Below, in pieces: positions 6,715 through 12,461 of a DNA stretch of 12,461 nucleotides. The notes beneath the pieces were generated by a model that did not search any database, had not been told where the DNA came from, and saw nothing but the letters and a program-made list of their open reading frames with translations. Every line of letters starts with the position of its first letter. The first letter of the stretch is position 1. The translations under genes were made by a program, and so were the position numbers. The stretch is from REEB426 sp964551975 (GTDB lineage Bacteria > Actinomycetota > Actinomycetes > S36-B12). Location of the stretch: NCBI GenBank assembly GCA_964551975.1, contig CAZKFI010000065.1, forward strand, positions 1 to 12,461, in the 5' to 3' direction.

Positions 6715-7394
6715 TCACTGCCCGCCGAGCAGTGGGGGTAGCAGTAGGGCCCGCTGCAGTCGCTGGAGGTACTGCGTACGCGACAGACTCACCACCCCGA
6801 GTGATGCCAGGTGATCGGTACGCCACTGCACGTCGAGAAGCCGATCCGGTTGCGCATCATCGAGATGTCGAACCAATGTCATGAGCGCGACCTTGGAAGC
6901 ATCCCTGCGTCGATGGAACATGGATTCCCCGGCGAACAACCCCCCAATCTGCACGCCGTAGAGCCCACCGACAAGTTCGCCCCGATACCAGGTCTCGACT
7001 GAGTGCGCCCAACCCATGGCATGCAGTTGCCGGTAGGCCCCGATGAATGCCTCCGTGATCCATCCACTGGGACGAGGAGTGTGAGCGCAGGCGGTGATCA
7101 CTTCCGCGAAGGCAGTATTGATGCTGACCTCGTACAGACGAGCAGAACTGCGCAGGGATCGTGACACTCGCAGTTGGCGCAGCGGGAGAACTCCGCGGGG
7201 GTCTGGTGACCACCAACCGAGGAGCCCTGGCTCTCCATCGGGAACAGGCCGGTCCGATACGCCTGCAGCAAGGTGCTGGGCGCCAGGTCAGCCCCAATGC
7301 CGATCAGGTCGATGCCGGCGTCAGCCTGCGCTGGATCGGGCAGTTCCCAGGCGCACGGCCCCGGATCGGTAGCCAGAACCGTGCCCAGGGTCAA
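6715..7394 (-). CDS. aat: Leucyl/phenylalanyl-tRNA--protein transferase, frame-disrupted
   Basis: Aat attaches Leu or Phe from aminoacyl-tRNA to proteins with N-terminal Arg or Lys, marking them for ClpS-ClpAP/ClpCP degradation in the cytosol. The N-terminal part (7394 to about 7216) reads IGIGADLAPSTLLQAYRTGLFP. From 7215 the next frame continues with the family hallmark WWSPDPRGVLP, then RVSRSLR, WITEAFIGAY, GWAHSVETW, GGLYGVQIGG, GESMF, DASKVAL and TDHLASLG. A single missing base at about 7216-7218 (for example one G of a short G run) would restore one protein of about 227 residues, the normal length. The probable start is TTG at 7394, overlapping the adoK stop as TTGA, so it would be translationally coupled to adoK. 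All conserved motifs survive, so a sequencing error is more likely than a true pseudogene. Confidence 0.85.
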
Positions 7395-8368
7395 GGCCGC
7401 GGGCAGGAAAGGTGCGGTTCGACCTCGGCTGCTGCGTCCTCCCCGTAGGTGCGCGCGAGTCGCTCCAGGAAGTGCCGCTGTGCAAGTTCGTACTCCTGCG
7501 TCCCGACCGTCTCAATGACATAGGTCGCAAGCAGCGCCCCAACCTGTGCGCTGCGCTCATCCCCGAGCCCCCAGGCCTGGCCAGCCAGGTACCCGGCACG
7601 GAAGGCATCCCCTACCCCTGTCGGATCGGCCTTGCGATCTTCCTCAGCCACCTTGACCGTGACCGGCACTTCACCGCGGCGCTCCACACGCGCACCCTCC
7701 GGACCTAACGTCACTACCCAGGTGTCGACGCGCTCGGCGATTTGCGCAGCCGACCAGCCCGTTTTCTGTTGAATGAGGGCCGACTCATATTCGTTGGTGA
7801 ACAAGTAGGTGGCGCCTTCCACCAGCGGACGGATCTCCGCTCCTTCCATCCGAGCCAACTGCTGACTTGGATCCGCCGCGAACGGGTAGCCACGGAAGCG
7901 GCACTCCTCAGTGTGCCGAATCATCGCTTCGGGGTCGTTGGCCCCAATCAACACCACGTCGACGTTGCCCACGAGCTCCACTACCGGTCGCAGTTCGATG
8001 TTGCGGGNNNNNNNNNNAATCTGGTTCTGCTCAAGATCGGTGGTGCAGACGAATCGCGCCGTCTGCTTGGTGTCGGAAACGTGGACGCCACGAGTATCGA
8101 CGCCATGTCGTTGGAGCCAGGATTCGTAGTCAGCGAAGTCCGGTCCCACGGCCCCCACGAGCACTGGCCGCAACCCGAGGCAGCCCATCCCGAATGCGAT
8201 GTTCGGCGCTACTCCACCACGGCGCACCTCGAGCTCCTCGACAAGAAAGGAAAGGGAAACCTTGTCCAACTTGTCGGCAACGAGCGAGTCCGAGAACCTG
8301 CCTGGAAAGGTCATGAGGTGGTCAGTAGCGATCGACCCGGTGATCAGCACGCTCACGTTGGCGCACAT
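7391..8368 (-). CDS. adoK: PfkB-family adenosine kinase (AdoK/CbhK type), interrupted by an N gap
   Basis: This is a ribokinase-fold sugar/nucleoside kinase closely resembling mycobacterial AdoK, which phosphorylates adenosine to AMP with ATP. Diagnostic segments are GSIATDHLM and FPGRFS at the N terminus, RGGVAPNIAFG (substrate and lid region), IGANDPEAM, AADPSQQLAR, YLFTNEYE, and the ATP/anion-hole motif DPTGVGDAFRAG with catalytic Asp 254. The 325-codon frame includes four codons containing the 10 Ns; the flanking sequence stays in frame. Relatives, as I recall them, have about 11 residues there, so roughly 20 bases may be missing. The ATG at 8368 is used; a GTG four codons later (8356) would match relatives' N termini equally well. 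The stop overlaps the aat start. Adenosine as substrate is inferred from similarity; other PfkB substrates are possible. Confidence 0.88.
   Translation of the reverse strand: MCANVSVLITGSIATDHLMTFPGRFSDSLVADKLDKVSLSFLVEELEVRRGGVAPNIAFGMGCLGLRPVLVGAVGPDFADYESWLQRHGVDTRGVHVSDTKQTARFVCTTDLEQNQIXXXXRNIELRPVVELVGNVDVVLIGANDPEAMIRHTEECRFRGYPFAADPSQQLARMEGAEIRPLVEGATYLFTNEYESALIQQKTGWSAAQIAERVDTWVVTLGPEGARVERRGEVPVTVKVAEEDRKADPTGVGDAFRAGYLAGQAWGLGDERSAQVGALLATYVIETVGTQEYELAQRHFLERLARTYGEDAAAEVEPHLSCPRP
8008..8017. other. Assembly gap (10 Ns)
   Basis: Ten consecutive Ns interrupt adoK between the segments LEQNQI and RNIEL. The length is probably a placeholder: family members carry more residues at this point than four codons. 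Confidence 0.97.
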
Positions 8369-8371
8369 TAC

Positions 8372-8389
8372 CGCCGGCTCGCACCGGCG
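8372..8389 (-). repeat. GC-rich hairpin directly before adoK
   Basis: CGCCGG and CCGGCG form a perfect 6-base stem with a 6-base loop, ending 3 bases before the adoK ATG on the minus strand. The only Shine-Dalgarno-like bases (GGCGG) lie inside the 3' arm, so the hairpin could limit ribosome access. Function is inferred. Confidence 0.4.
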
Positions 8390-8411
8390 CCGACGGGGGC
8401 TCAGGGAATGA

Positions 8412-8430
8412 CGTCGCGCAGTGTGCGACG
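8412..8430 (-). terminator. Possible intrinsic terminator or processing hairpin after the DUF2071 gene
   Basis: CGTCGC and GCGACG pair perfectly; a G.U pair and a further C-G pair extend the stem to 8 with a 3-base loop. On the minus strand it begins 4 bases after the DUF2071 stop. No T-run follows, so it would be a U-tract-less terminator or only an mRNA-stabilising structure between the upstream genes and adoK-aat. Confidence 0.4.
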
Positions 8431-8434
8431 AACC

Positions 8435-9193
8435 TCAAGCGATGCGTTCCGGGGGTCCGAATCGAGTGGTCACACCGGGCGACCAGAGCAACGGCAGGCT
8501 CGGCTCAAGGGCCACCTGGAGGCCAGCGGCGGCAAGCAGGGATTCCTGCAGGCCGCACAACGTCGCTCGGTGCAATGGCCAGGGCCGGTGCTCATTGGGC
8601 GTCCAACAGGTCACGGGCGCAGATTTGCCAGGTATGCGCACGGCATGGTGCAGGCCCCAGCGCGCCGTCAGGAACTCCTCCAGTGGCGAGGGTGTCACGC
8701 GTTCGGCCACTTCTATCTGCAGGTACGAACTGGGGCCCCGCTGTGGCCAACGACGTTCACTGCGGTACCACCAGGTCGACCCACGTTGACGCACCTGCAT
8801 GTGGGCCCAGGTGTAGGGCACTTGGTAGCCAAGGCGCGCAGCGAGCACGGTGGCCAGCCTTGATGCCTCCAGGCTGGCGAAAACAACGCCGTGCCGCCCC
8901 TTTGCATCAATGGAGTAGAAGCGCACATTGGTCTCTGGAAACGTTCCGACCCAGGGCAGCGGCATGCGCAGGCCGAGCCCGGCGTTGGCCATGACGAAGG
9001 CCACGAGGCCAACGTAGGTGCGCCCCTCAAACAGGTCCGGTCGAGTGCCCGCGGGCAGGAGTTCGGCAACGACCTGCTCGTCCACCTCCCAATGGATGAA
9101 CGTGACGTACCGCCACTGTTGCTGGGAGAGCAACGGTCCGGGCAGGGGTGGGGCAACTCGCGGGAAGTCCGCTGGCAGCCCGGCTGGGCTCAT
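8435..9193 (-). CDS. DUF2071 (YqjF-like) family protein of unknown function
   Basis: The 252-residue product matches the DUF2071/YqjF family in pattern, a soluble family of unknown biochemical role found widely in actinobacteria and bacilli. Recognisable segments are WRYVTFIHWEVDEQVVAELLP near the N terminus, FEGRTYVGLVAF, then ETNVRFYSIDAKGRHGVVFASL, and YTWAHMQV with STWWYRSERR in the centre. I see no signal peptide, membrane helix or known catalytic motif. The start at 9193 is chosen because its ATG overlaps the stop of the DCC gene as ATGA. Longer in-frame starts would lie wholly within the DCC gene and add a non-homologous Arg/Ser-rich sequence. The gene is followed by a hairpin before adoK. 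Coupling to a DCC thiol oxidoreductase hints at a shared role, but none can be assigned. Confidence 0.8.
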   Translation of the reverse strand: MSPAGLPADFPRVAPPLPGPLLSQQQWRYVTFIHWEVDEQVVAELLPAGTRPDLFEGRTYVGLVAFVMANAGLGLRMPLPWVGTFPETNVRFYSIDAKGRHGVVFASLEASRLATVLAARLGYQVPYTWAHMQVRQRGSTWWYRSERRWPQRGPSSYLQIEVAERVTPSPLEEFLTARWGLHHAVRIPGKSAPVTCWTPNEHRPWPLHRATLCGLQESLLAAAGLQVALEPSLPLLWSPGVTTRFGPPERIA

Positions 9194-9591
9194 TGGCCGG
9201 TGGTGCTGGGCATCGCGCACGCGGGCGTCCCGCCTGGCAACCGATGCCGATGTCGTGCAACGACTCGATAGGCCCAATCCGTGATCTGCCGCAGACCTGG
9301 AGCCCCCGCAACGAACGCCACGATTGGCCACGGCTGACGCCCTATGCGCAGGATGCGGCGCACCGCCGCACCACCCTCGGCGTGTTCTGTTGGACCGCCG
9401 GCGGCATTGCCAGGCGTGGCCACCCACTGCAAGGCTCGTTCACAGTCCTGCTGGTTAAGGCCGAGATCATTGAGATTGGCCTGTTGCCAGGGCAACCAGA
9501 TCACCTGGTCGCCCACGATTCGTCGAGCCCAACCCACGCACCGAGTACAGAACGCGCAGTCCCCGTCGAAGACGACAACTGGCTGCCTCAC
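9190..9591 (-). CDS. DCC family (DUF393) thiol-disulfide oxidoreductase-like protein
   Basis: This 133-residue protein carries the family signature near its N terminus: VVVFDGDCAFCTRCVGW, with the CxxC pair at residues 12 and 15 and a further Cys at 18. The family is predicted to have a thioredoxin-like fold and to act in thiol-disulfide exchange, but few members are characterised. The remainder (VIWLPWQQANL, EGGAAVRRIL, PGLRQITDWAYRVVARHR) fits the usual pattern, in which a mid-protein helix follows a Gly-Gly-Ala-Ala segment. The start is GTG at 9591, supported by GGAG 5 bases upstream. It begins 11 bases after erpA ends and overlaps the DUF2071 start, so erpA, this gene and the DUF2071 gene probably form one operon. 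A redox role alongside Fe-S assembly is plausible but inferred. Confidence 0.85.
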   Translation of the reverse strand: MRQPVVVFDGDCAFCTRCVGWARRIVGDQVIWLPWQQANLNDLGLNQQDCERALQWVATPGNAAGGPTEHAEGGAAVRRILRIGRQPWPIVAFVAGAPGLRQITDWAYRVVARHRHRLPGGTPACAMPSTTGQ

Positions 9592-9602
9592 CTGGGCTCC
9601 GA

Positions 9603-9971
9603 TCAGCTAAACGAGTCTCCGCATGCGCAGGAACCGCTGGCATTGGGGTTATCGATCGTGAACCCCTGCTTTTCAATCGTGTCGACGAAATCGATGGTGG
9701 CGCCATTCAGATACGGCGCACTCATTCGGTCAGTAACGACGCCAACTCCACTGAAGTCCTTGAGTACATCACCGTCGAGGTTGCGATCATCTAAGAACAA
9801 TTGGTAGCGCAAGCCCGAGCAGCCACCTGGCTGAACAGCGACGCGCAGGGTGAGGTCATCGCGGCCTTCGGCGTCTAGCAATGCCTTGACCTTGGCGGCA
9901 GCAGCATCCGTGAGCACAATGCCATCGGTCGCAGTGTTGGACTCGGTCGACGTGGTCACGTCTGCAGTCAT
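9603..9971 (-). CDS. erpA: Iron-sulfur cluster insertion protein, A-type carrier (ErpA/HesB)
   Basis: This 122-residue A-type carrier receives an Fe-S cluster from a scaffold and passes it to apo-enzymes in the cytosol. The three cluster-binding cysteines are present: Cys 51 in QPGGCSGLRY, and Cys 115 and Cys 117 in the C-terminal SCACGDSFS. Other family segments are IVLTDAAAAKVKALL, DRMSAPYL and IDFVDTIEKQGFTIDNPN. It closely resembles the mycobacterial homologue, whose gene also lies near ctaC and the AdoK kinase gene. The ATG at 9971 is chosen because AGGGAGG lies 6 bases upstream; an in-frame codon nine residues earlier has no such support. It heads the series erpA-DCC-DUF2071-(adoK-aat) and is divergent from nadA, whose 4Fe-4S product is a possible client. 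The N-terminal 15 residues are Thr/Ser-rich and probably disordered. Confidence 0.95.
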   Translation of the reverse strand: MTADVTTSTESNTATDGIVLTDAAAAKVKALLDAEGRDDLTLRVAVQPGGCSGLRYQLFLDDRNLDGDVLKDFSGVGVVTDRMSAPYLNGATIDFVDTIEKQGFTIDNPNASGSCACGDSFS

Positions 9972-10148
9972 GGTGGACCTCCCTTGAGTCAGCCTCACGG
10001 ACAGTGTACGCAGATTCCGTCAACCTGGCGCTGCCGGACTATTGGACGTGCCGATAGTGCCCATAGTGGGGCAACGTGTTCCCGCAGGGCTGAAAAGTCA
10101 GCTCCTCCCGGCGTGGACGGAGGTGACCCCAACGGAGACAATGAGCGC
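9972..10148. promoter_or_regulatory. Divergent erpA-nadA intergenic region
   Basis: These 177 bases separate the two divergent starts. On the minus strand TACACT (10003-10008) fits a TANNNT -10 for erpA about 32 bases upstream of its ATG; the TTGACG at 10018-10023 is too close (9 bases) to be a normal -35. Towards nadA, the hexamer ATAGTG occurs twice (10054-10059 and 10063-10068), within an imperfect inverted repeat TGCCC-N6-GGGCA (10058-10073) that could be an operator. No NAD regulator site can be named with confidence. Confidence 0.35.
9978..9984 (-). promoter_or_regulatory. Ribosome binding site deciding the erpA start
   Basis: AGGGAGG on the minus strand lies 6 bases before the ATG at 9971. 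It selects that codon over the in-frame start at 9998. Confidence 0.7.
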
Positions 10149-11366
10149 GTGACGACTACGGCATCGGCCGGGCAGGCCGACGGAGGATGGAGTGATCCAC
10201 AGCCTTCACCGCTGGCCCTGTTGCTCCTCGGGCAGGATGCCGACCCGGCAAGCGAACGGGGAGTGGAGTGCCCAGGCGCGCTGCCACCCGCTTCGGATCC
10301 GGGGCTCGTTGAGCGCGCCCGAACGGCTCGCGCGGCACTAGGCGAACGAGCATTCATCCTCGGGCACCACTATCAGCGTGACGAAGTCATCCAATTCGCA
10401 GACGTCACCGGCGACTCCTTCAAGCTCGCCCAGCAGGCCGCCGCGCATCCAGAGGCGGACTACATCGTGTTCTGCGGTGTGCACTTCATGGCCGAAAGCG
10501 CCGACATCCTCACCTCAGACCATCAGCAAGTGATCCTCCCCGACCTTGCAGCCGGCTGCTCGATGGCCGATATGGCCACTGCGGTGCAGGTCGATGATTG
10601 CTGGGGCGTACTTCGCACAGCTGACCTAGCTGATTCCACAGTTCCGATCACCTACATGAATTCCTCGGCGGCCATCAAGGCTTTCACTGGACTCAATGGT
10701 GGTGCCGTGTGCACCTCAAGCAACGCCGAACGCAGCCTGCACTGGGCGTTCGAACGCGGTGAACGGGTGCTTTTCTTGCCGGACCAGCACCTCGGTCGTA
10801 ACACGGCAGTGCGCGAGTTGGGCATGTCACTGGAGGATTGCGTGGTGTACGACCCGCGACAGCCTGCGGGTGGCCTGGAGCCGGAAGCTCTACGCGATGC
10901 TCGAATGATCCTGTGGAAGGGCCATTGCTCTGTGCATGGGCGGTTCACGGCACAAACCGTTGACGAGGTGCGCGAAAGGGTCCCAGGAGTCCAGGTGATC
11001 GTCCATCCGGAATGTCAGTATGAGGTCGTCGAGAAGGCAGACGTCGTCGGATCAACTGAACGAATCATCGCCGCGATCGATAGCGCTCCGCCCGGATCCA
11101 AGTGGGCTGTTGGAACAGAGTTGAACCTCGTTAAACGACTCGCACTTCGGCATCCGGAACAGACAATCGTCTACCTTGATCACACCGTGTGCTTCTGCTC
11201 CACGATGAACCGCATCGACCTGCCACACCTGGTGTGGACTCTGGAGAACCTGGTCGCGGGAACGGTGGTCAATCGCATTTCTGTTGATTCTGAGACCAAG
11301 CACTGGGCGCGAGTTGCCCTTGACCGAATGCTTGCCCTTCCAGCACAGGTGGCCACCCGGGATTAA
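10149..11366 (+). CDS. nadA: Quinolinate synthase A
   Basis: NadA condenses iminoaspartate with dihydroxyacetone phosphate to quinolinate, the second step of de novo NAD synthesis, using a 4Fe-4S cluster. The 405-residue product shows ILGHHYQRDEVIQFADVTGDS, FCGVHFMAESADIL, DLAAGCSMADMA, YMNSSAAIKAF, CTSSNAER, FLPDQHLGRNTA, WKGHCSVHGRF, VIVHPEC, GSTERII, GTELNLV and FCSTMNRIDL. Probable cluster ligands are Cys 137 (AGCSMAD), Cys 260 (GHCSVH) and one Cys of CFCSTMN (348/350). The first 70 residues (PLALLLLGQDADPASERGVECPG) are the N-terminal region typical of actinobacterial NadA. The GTG at 10149 is the likeliest start, with GGAGA 10 bases upstream; earlier in-frame codons add unrelated sequence. 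No nadB or nadC follows. The gene ends 7 bases from the convergent pspAB and is divergent from erpA, a potential cluster donor. Confidence 0.96.
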   Translation: MTTTASAGQADGGWSDPQPSPLALLLLGQDADPASERGVECPGALPPASDPGLVERARTARAALGERAFILGHHYQRDEVIQFADVTGDSFKLAQQAAAHPEADYIVFCGVHFMAESADILTSDHQQVILPDLAAGCSMADMATAVQVDDCWGVLRTADLADSTVPITYMNSSAAIKAFTGLNGGAVCTSSNAERSLHWAFERGERVLFLPDQHLGRNTAVRELGMSLEDCVVYDPRQPAGGLEPEALRDARMILWKGHCSVHGRFTAQTVDEVRERVPGVQVIVHPECQYEVVEKADVVGSTERIIAAIDSAPPGSKWAVGTELNLVKRLALRHPEQTIVYLDHTVCFCSTMNRIDLPHLVWTLENLVAGTVVNRISVDSETKHWARVALDRMLALPAQVATRD

Positions 11367-11373
11367 CCCGGCG

Positions 11374-11949
11374 TCAAGCCTCAAGGCCCGGCGCACCCCA
11401 GACCGCGAACCATCGAGTCAATTCGCTCTCTACTGGCAATTCACCCTTCAATGCATCACGCACCTGAAGTTCCAGCACATTGTCACGGTCGTCGGCGGCC
11501 ACTGGAGCGAATGGGTAGAAGGTGCCACGCTTGTAGAGGTAGACCATGGCCAGAGTGCGGCCTTCGGGATTTCGGAACGCGACAAGCGAGCACAGCAATT
11601 GAGGTCCGAACCCAGCATCGCTCAGCGATGCATTCACGGCATGCAGATCGGTGACCACGCTCGGCAGATCCGGTGGTTCAGTTCGCACGACCAACCAGGT
11701 GAATCCGTGCTCGTCCTGCTCAATTGCCACCGGAGGCCCACCGTCAGCGTCGAGCAGGCTTTGAATCTCCAGGGAGAGTTCTGCAAAGGCCCGGCCCTCC
11801 GGAGCGCGAAAGGCAACCGACCCGGCGCCAGTCGGCAAGAATCCCAGTTCAACTTCAAGGGTTATTGCCGCATTCGGGAGTGCGAAGAGCGCATCGAGTT
11901 GCGGACCGGTCGGTTTGCGACGACCGAGAATCGAATCAAGGAAACCCAC
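11374..11949 (-). CDS. pspAB: PspA-associated protein PspAB
   Basis: The 191-residue product matches the actinobacterial PspAB family in sequence pattern. It starts MGFLDSILGRRKP, followed by LDALFALPNAAITLE, LPTGAGSVAFR, LDADGGPP, GFTWLVVRT, VTDLHAVNASL, LCSLVAFRNPEGRTLAMVYLYKRGTFYPFAP, and ends with LELQVRDALKGELPVE and a WFAVWGAPGL tail. The family is named for co-occurrence with PspA-type membrane-stress proteins; its biochemical function is unknown to me. I see no signal peptide or membrane segment, so it is probably cytosolic or membrane-peripheral. The start is GTG at 11949, 8 bases after the htpX stop codon, indicating an htpX-pspAB operon. No pspA gene is visible in the window; it may lie upstream of htpX beyond the right edge. 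Confidence 0.88.
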   Translation of the reverse strand: MGFLDSILGRRKPTGPQLDALFALPNAAITLEVELGFLPTGAGSVAFRAPEGRAFAELSLEIQSLLDADGGPPVAIEQDEHGFTWLVVRTEPPDLPSVVTDLHAVNASLSDAGFGPQLLCSLVAFRNPEGRTLAMVYLYKRGTFYPFAPVAADDRDNVLELQVRDALKGELPVESELTRWFAVWGAPGLEA

Positions 11950-11957
11950 GGGTGCGG

Positions 11958-12461
11958 CTACCGATCCCCCAGCTGCGTCGCAATGCGAGCCAGCTGGTCC
12001 AGCCGCCGTTCAAGCGGCGGGTGCGTGGCGAAGATACGCTCAAGTGAAAAGCCTCCACCGGGGGCCAGGGCCGGGACCAGCGCAATTGAACTGATCGGCT
12101 CCATCCGGCGAAGGTCCGAGCGTGGGATCTGACCCATATCGCCCGTGATCTTCTGCAGTGCGCGCGCCAACGCGGTGGGCTTGCCCGTGACGAGGGCCGC
12201 TCCCCTATCGGCTCCCAATTCGCGGTAGCGAGACAACAAGCGGATCAACAGGAATGAAGCGATGTAGATGACGACACTGACCACCAGCACCACGAGAACC
12301 ATCAGTGCCGCGTTGTTATCCCTGCGATCGCGCATGCCCATTCCGCCGAACATGCCGAATCGCACGAGGGTGCCCGCAAGAATCGCCGTGAAGGAGGCAA
12401 TCGTCATGACGGTCACGTCGCGGTGCGCAACATGCGAAAGTTCGTGGGCGAGAACGCCCTC
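11958..12461 (-). CDS. htpX: Membrane zinc metalloprotease HtpX (M48 family), C-terminal part, cut by the window edge
   Basis: Only the last 167 residues are present; the gene continues past the right edge. HtpX is a cytoplasmic-membrane protease that degrades damaged membrane proteins under envelope stress. The fragment opens with EGVLAHELSHVAHRD, containing the HExxH zinc motif (His 6, Glu 7, His 10 of the fragment). A hydrophobic segment follows (ALMVLVVLVVSVVIYIASFLLIRLL, about residues 52-76), then RYRELGADRGAALVTGKPTALA, whose Glu is the third zinc ligand. The end, FATHPPLERRLDQL, is the typical C-terminal HtpX motif. The frame runs open to the last base of the window, so the internal ATG at 12416 is not the start. 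pspAB follows 8 bases downstream. Confidence 0.94.
   Translation of the reverse strand, partial: EGVLAHELSHVAHRDVTVMTIASFTAILAGTLVRFGMFGGMGMRDRRDNNAALMVLVVLVVSVVIYIASFLLIRLLSRYRELGADRGAALVTGKPTALARALQKITGDMGQIPRSDLRRMEPISSIALVPALAPGGGFSLERIFATHPPLERRLDQLARIATQLGDR

Noticed and set aside
7742..8863. Long open frame of 373 codons on the plus strand opposite adoK and the DUF2071 gene
   Set aside because: It lies antisense to two well-supported genes, crosses the N gap, has an Arg/His/Gly-rich composition without domain motifs, and is a GC-rich codon-position shadow.
9194..9427. N-terminal extension of the DUF2071 protein
   Set aside because: It lies inside the DCC gene in another frame and is Arg/Ser-rich with no homology; the ATGA overlap at 9190-9193 gives the natural start.
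10018..10023. TTGACG as a -35 box for erpA
   Set aside because: It is only 9 bases from the TACACT -10 candidate, and no -10-like hexamer lies at 16-18 bases.
10141..10152. Three-codon upstream frame (ATG AGC GCG TGA) overlapping the nadA GTG, as a leader peptide
   Set aside because: The ribosome-site spacing to this ATG is only 2 bases, and there are no relevant codons or attenuator structure.
1..12461. tRNA, rRNA, CRISPR arrays, insertion sequences, phage or toxin-antitoxin genes
   Set aside because: I looked for cloverleaf, direct-repeat and transposase patterns and saw none; the window is packed with housekeeping genes.

Overview
The window looks like a draft-assembly piece of a GC-rich actinomycete (Actinomycetota). 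The gene content and order (ctaC-ctaD-ctaF, an AdoK-type kinase, ErpA, NadA, PspAB-HtpX) recall conserved neighbourhoods of Mycobacterium and Streptomyces. CtaF, the Ig-like L,D-transpeptidase and PspAB are typically actinobacterial. A run of 10 Ns and two single-base frame disruptions show that the middle of the window is draft quality. I cannot name a genus.

Layout. 132-911 (+) is a LuxR-type regulator that meets, tail to tail, a minus-strand operon: ctaC (5183) > ctaD > ctaF > L,D-transpeptidase lipoprotein (ends 908). This operon encodes three subunits of the aa3-type cytochrome c oxidase plus a wall cross-linking enzyme. Divergent from ctaC, a cysteine-desulfurase-like gene (5313-6459, frame-disrupted) overlaps a TusA-family sulfurtransferase gene (6456-6701). 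They face a second minus-strand series: erpA (9971) > DCC thiol oxidoreductase > DUF2071 protein > adoK (contains the N gap) > aat (frame-disrupted, ends 6715). Divergent from erpA is nadA (10149-11366). It runs tail to tail into pspAB and htpX on the minus strand; htpX runs off the right edge.

Theme. The genes combine terminal respiration, Fe-S cluster and sulfur handling (ErpA, TusA, desulfurase-like protein, and NadA as a 4Fe-4S client), NAD biosynthesis and envelope maintenance (L,D-transpeptidase, PspAB, HtpX). Packing is tight: start/stop overlaps of 4 bases occur at ctaC/ctaD, desulfurase/tusA, DCC/DUF2071 and adoK/aat, and the three convergent junctions leave no room for terminators.

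The most interesting item is the desulfurase-like protein. It keeps the C-terminal substrate-cysteine loop and is translationally coupled to an intact TusA partner, yet the PLP lysine, the PLP-stacking histidine and most other cofactor contacts are replaced. I found no tRNA, rRNA, CRISPR array, insertion sequence or phage gene. No stretch over 300 bases lacks a gene.
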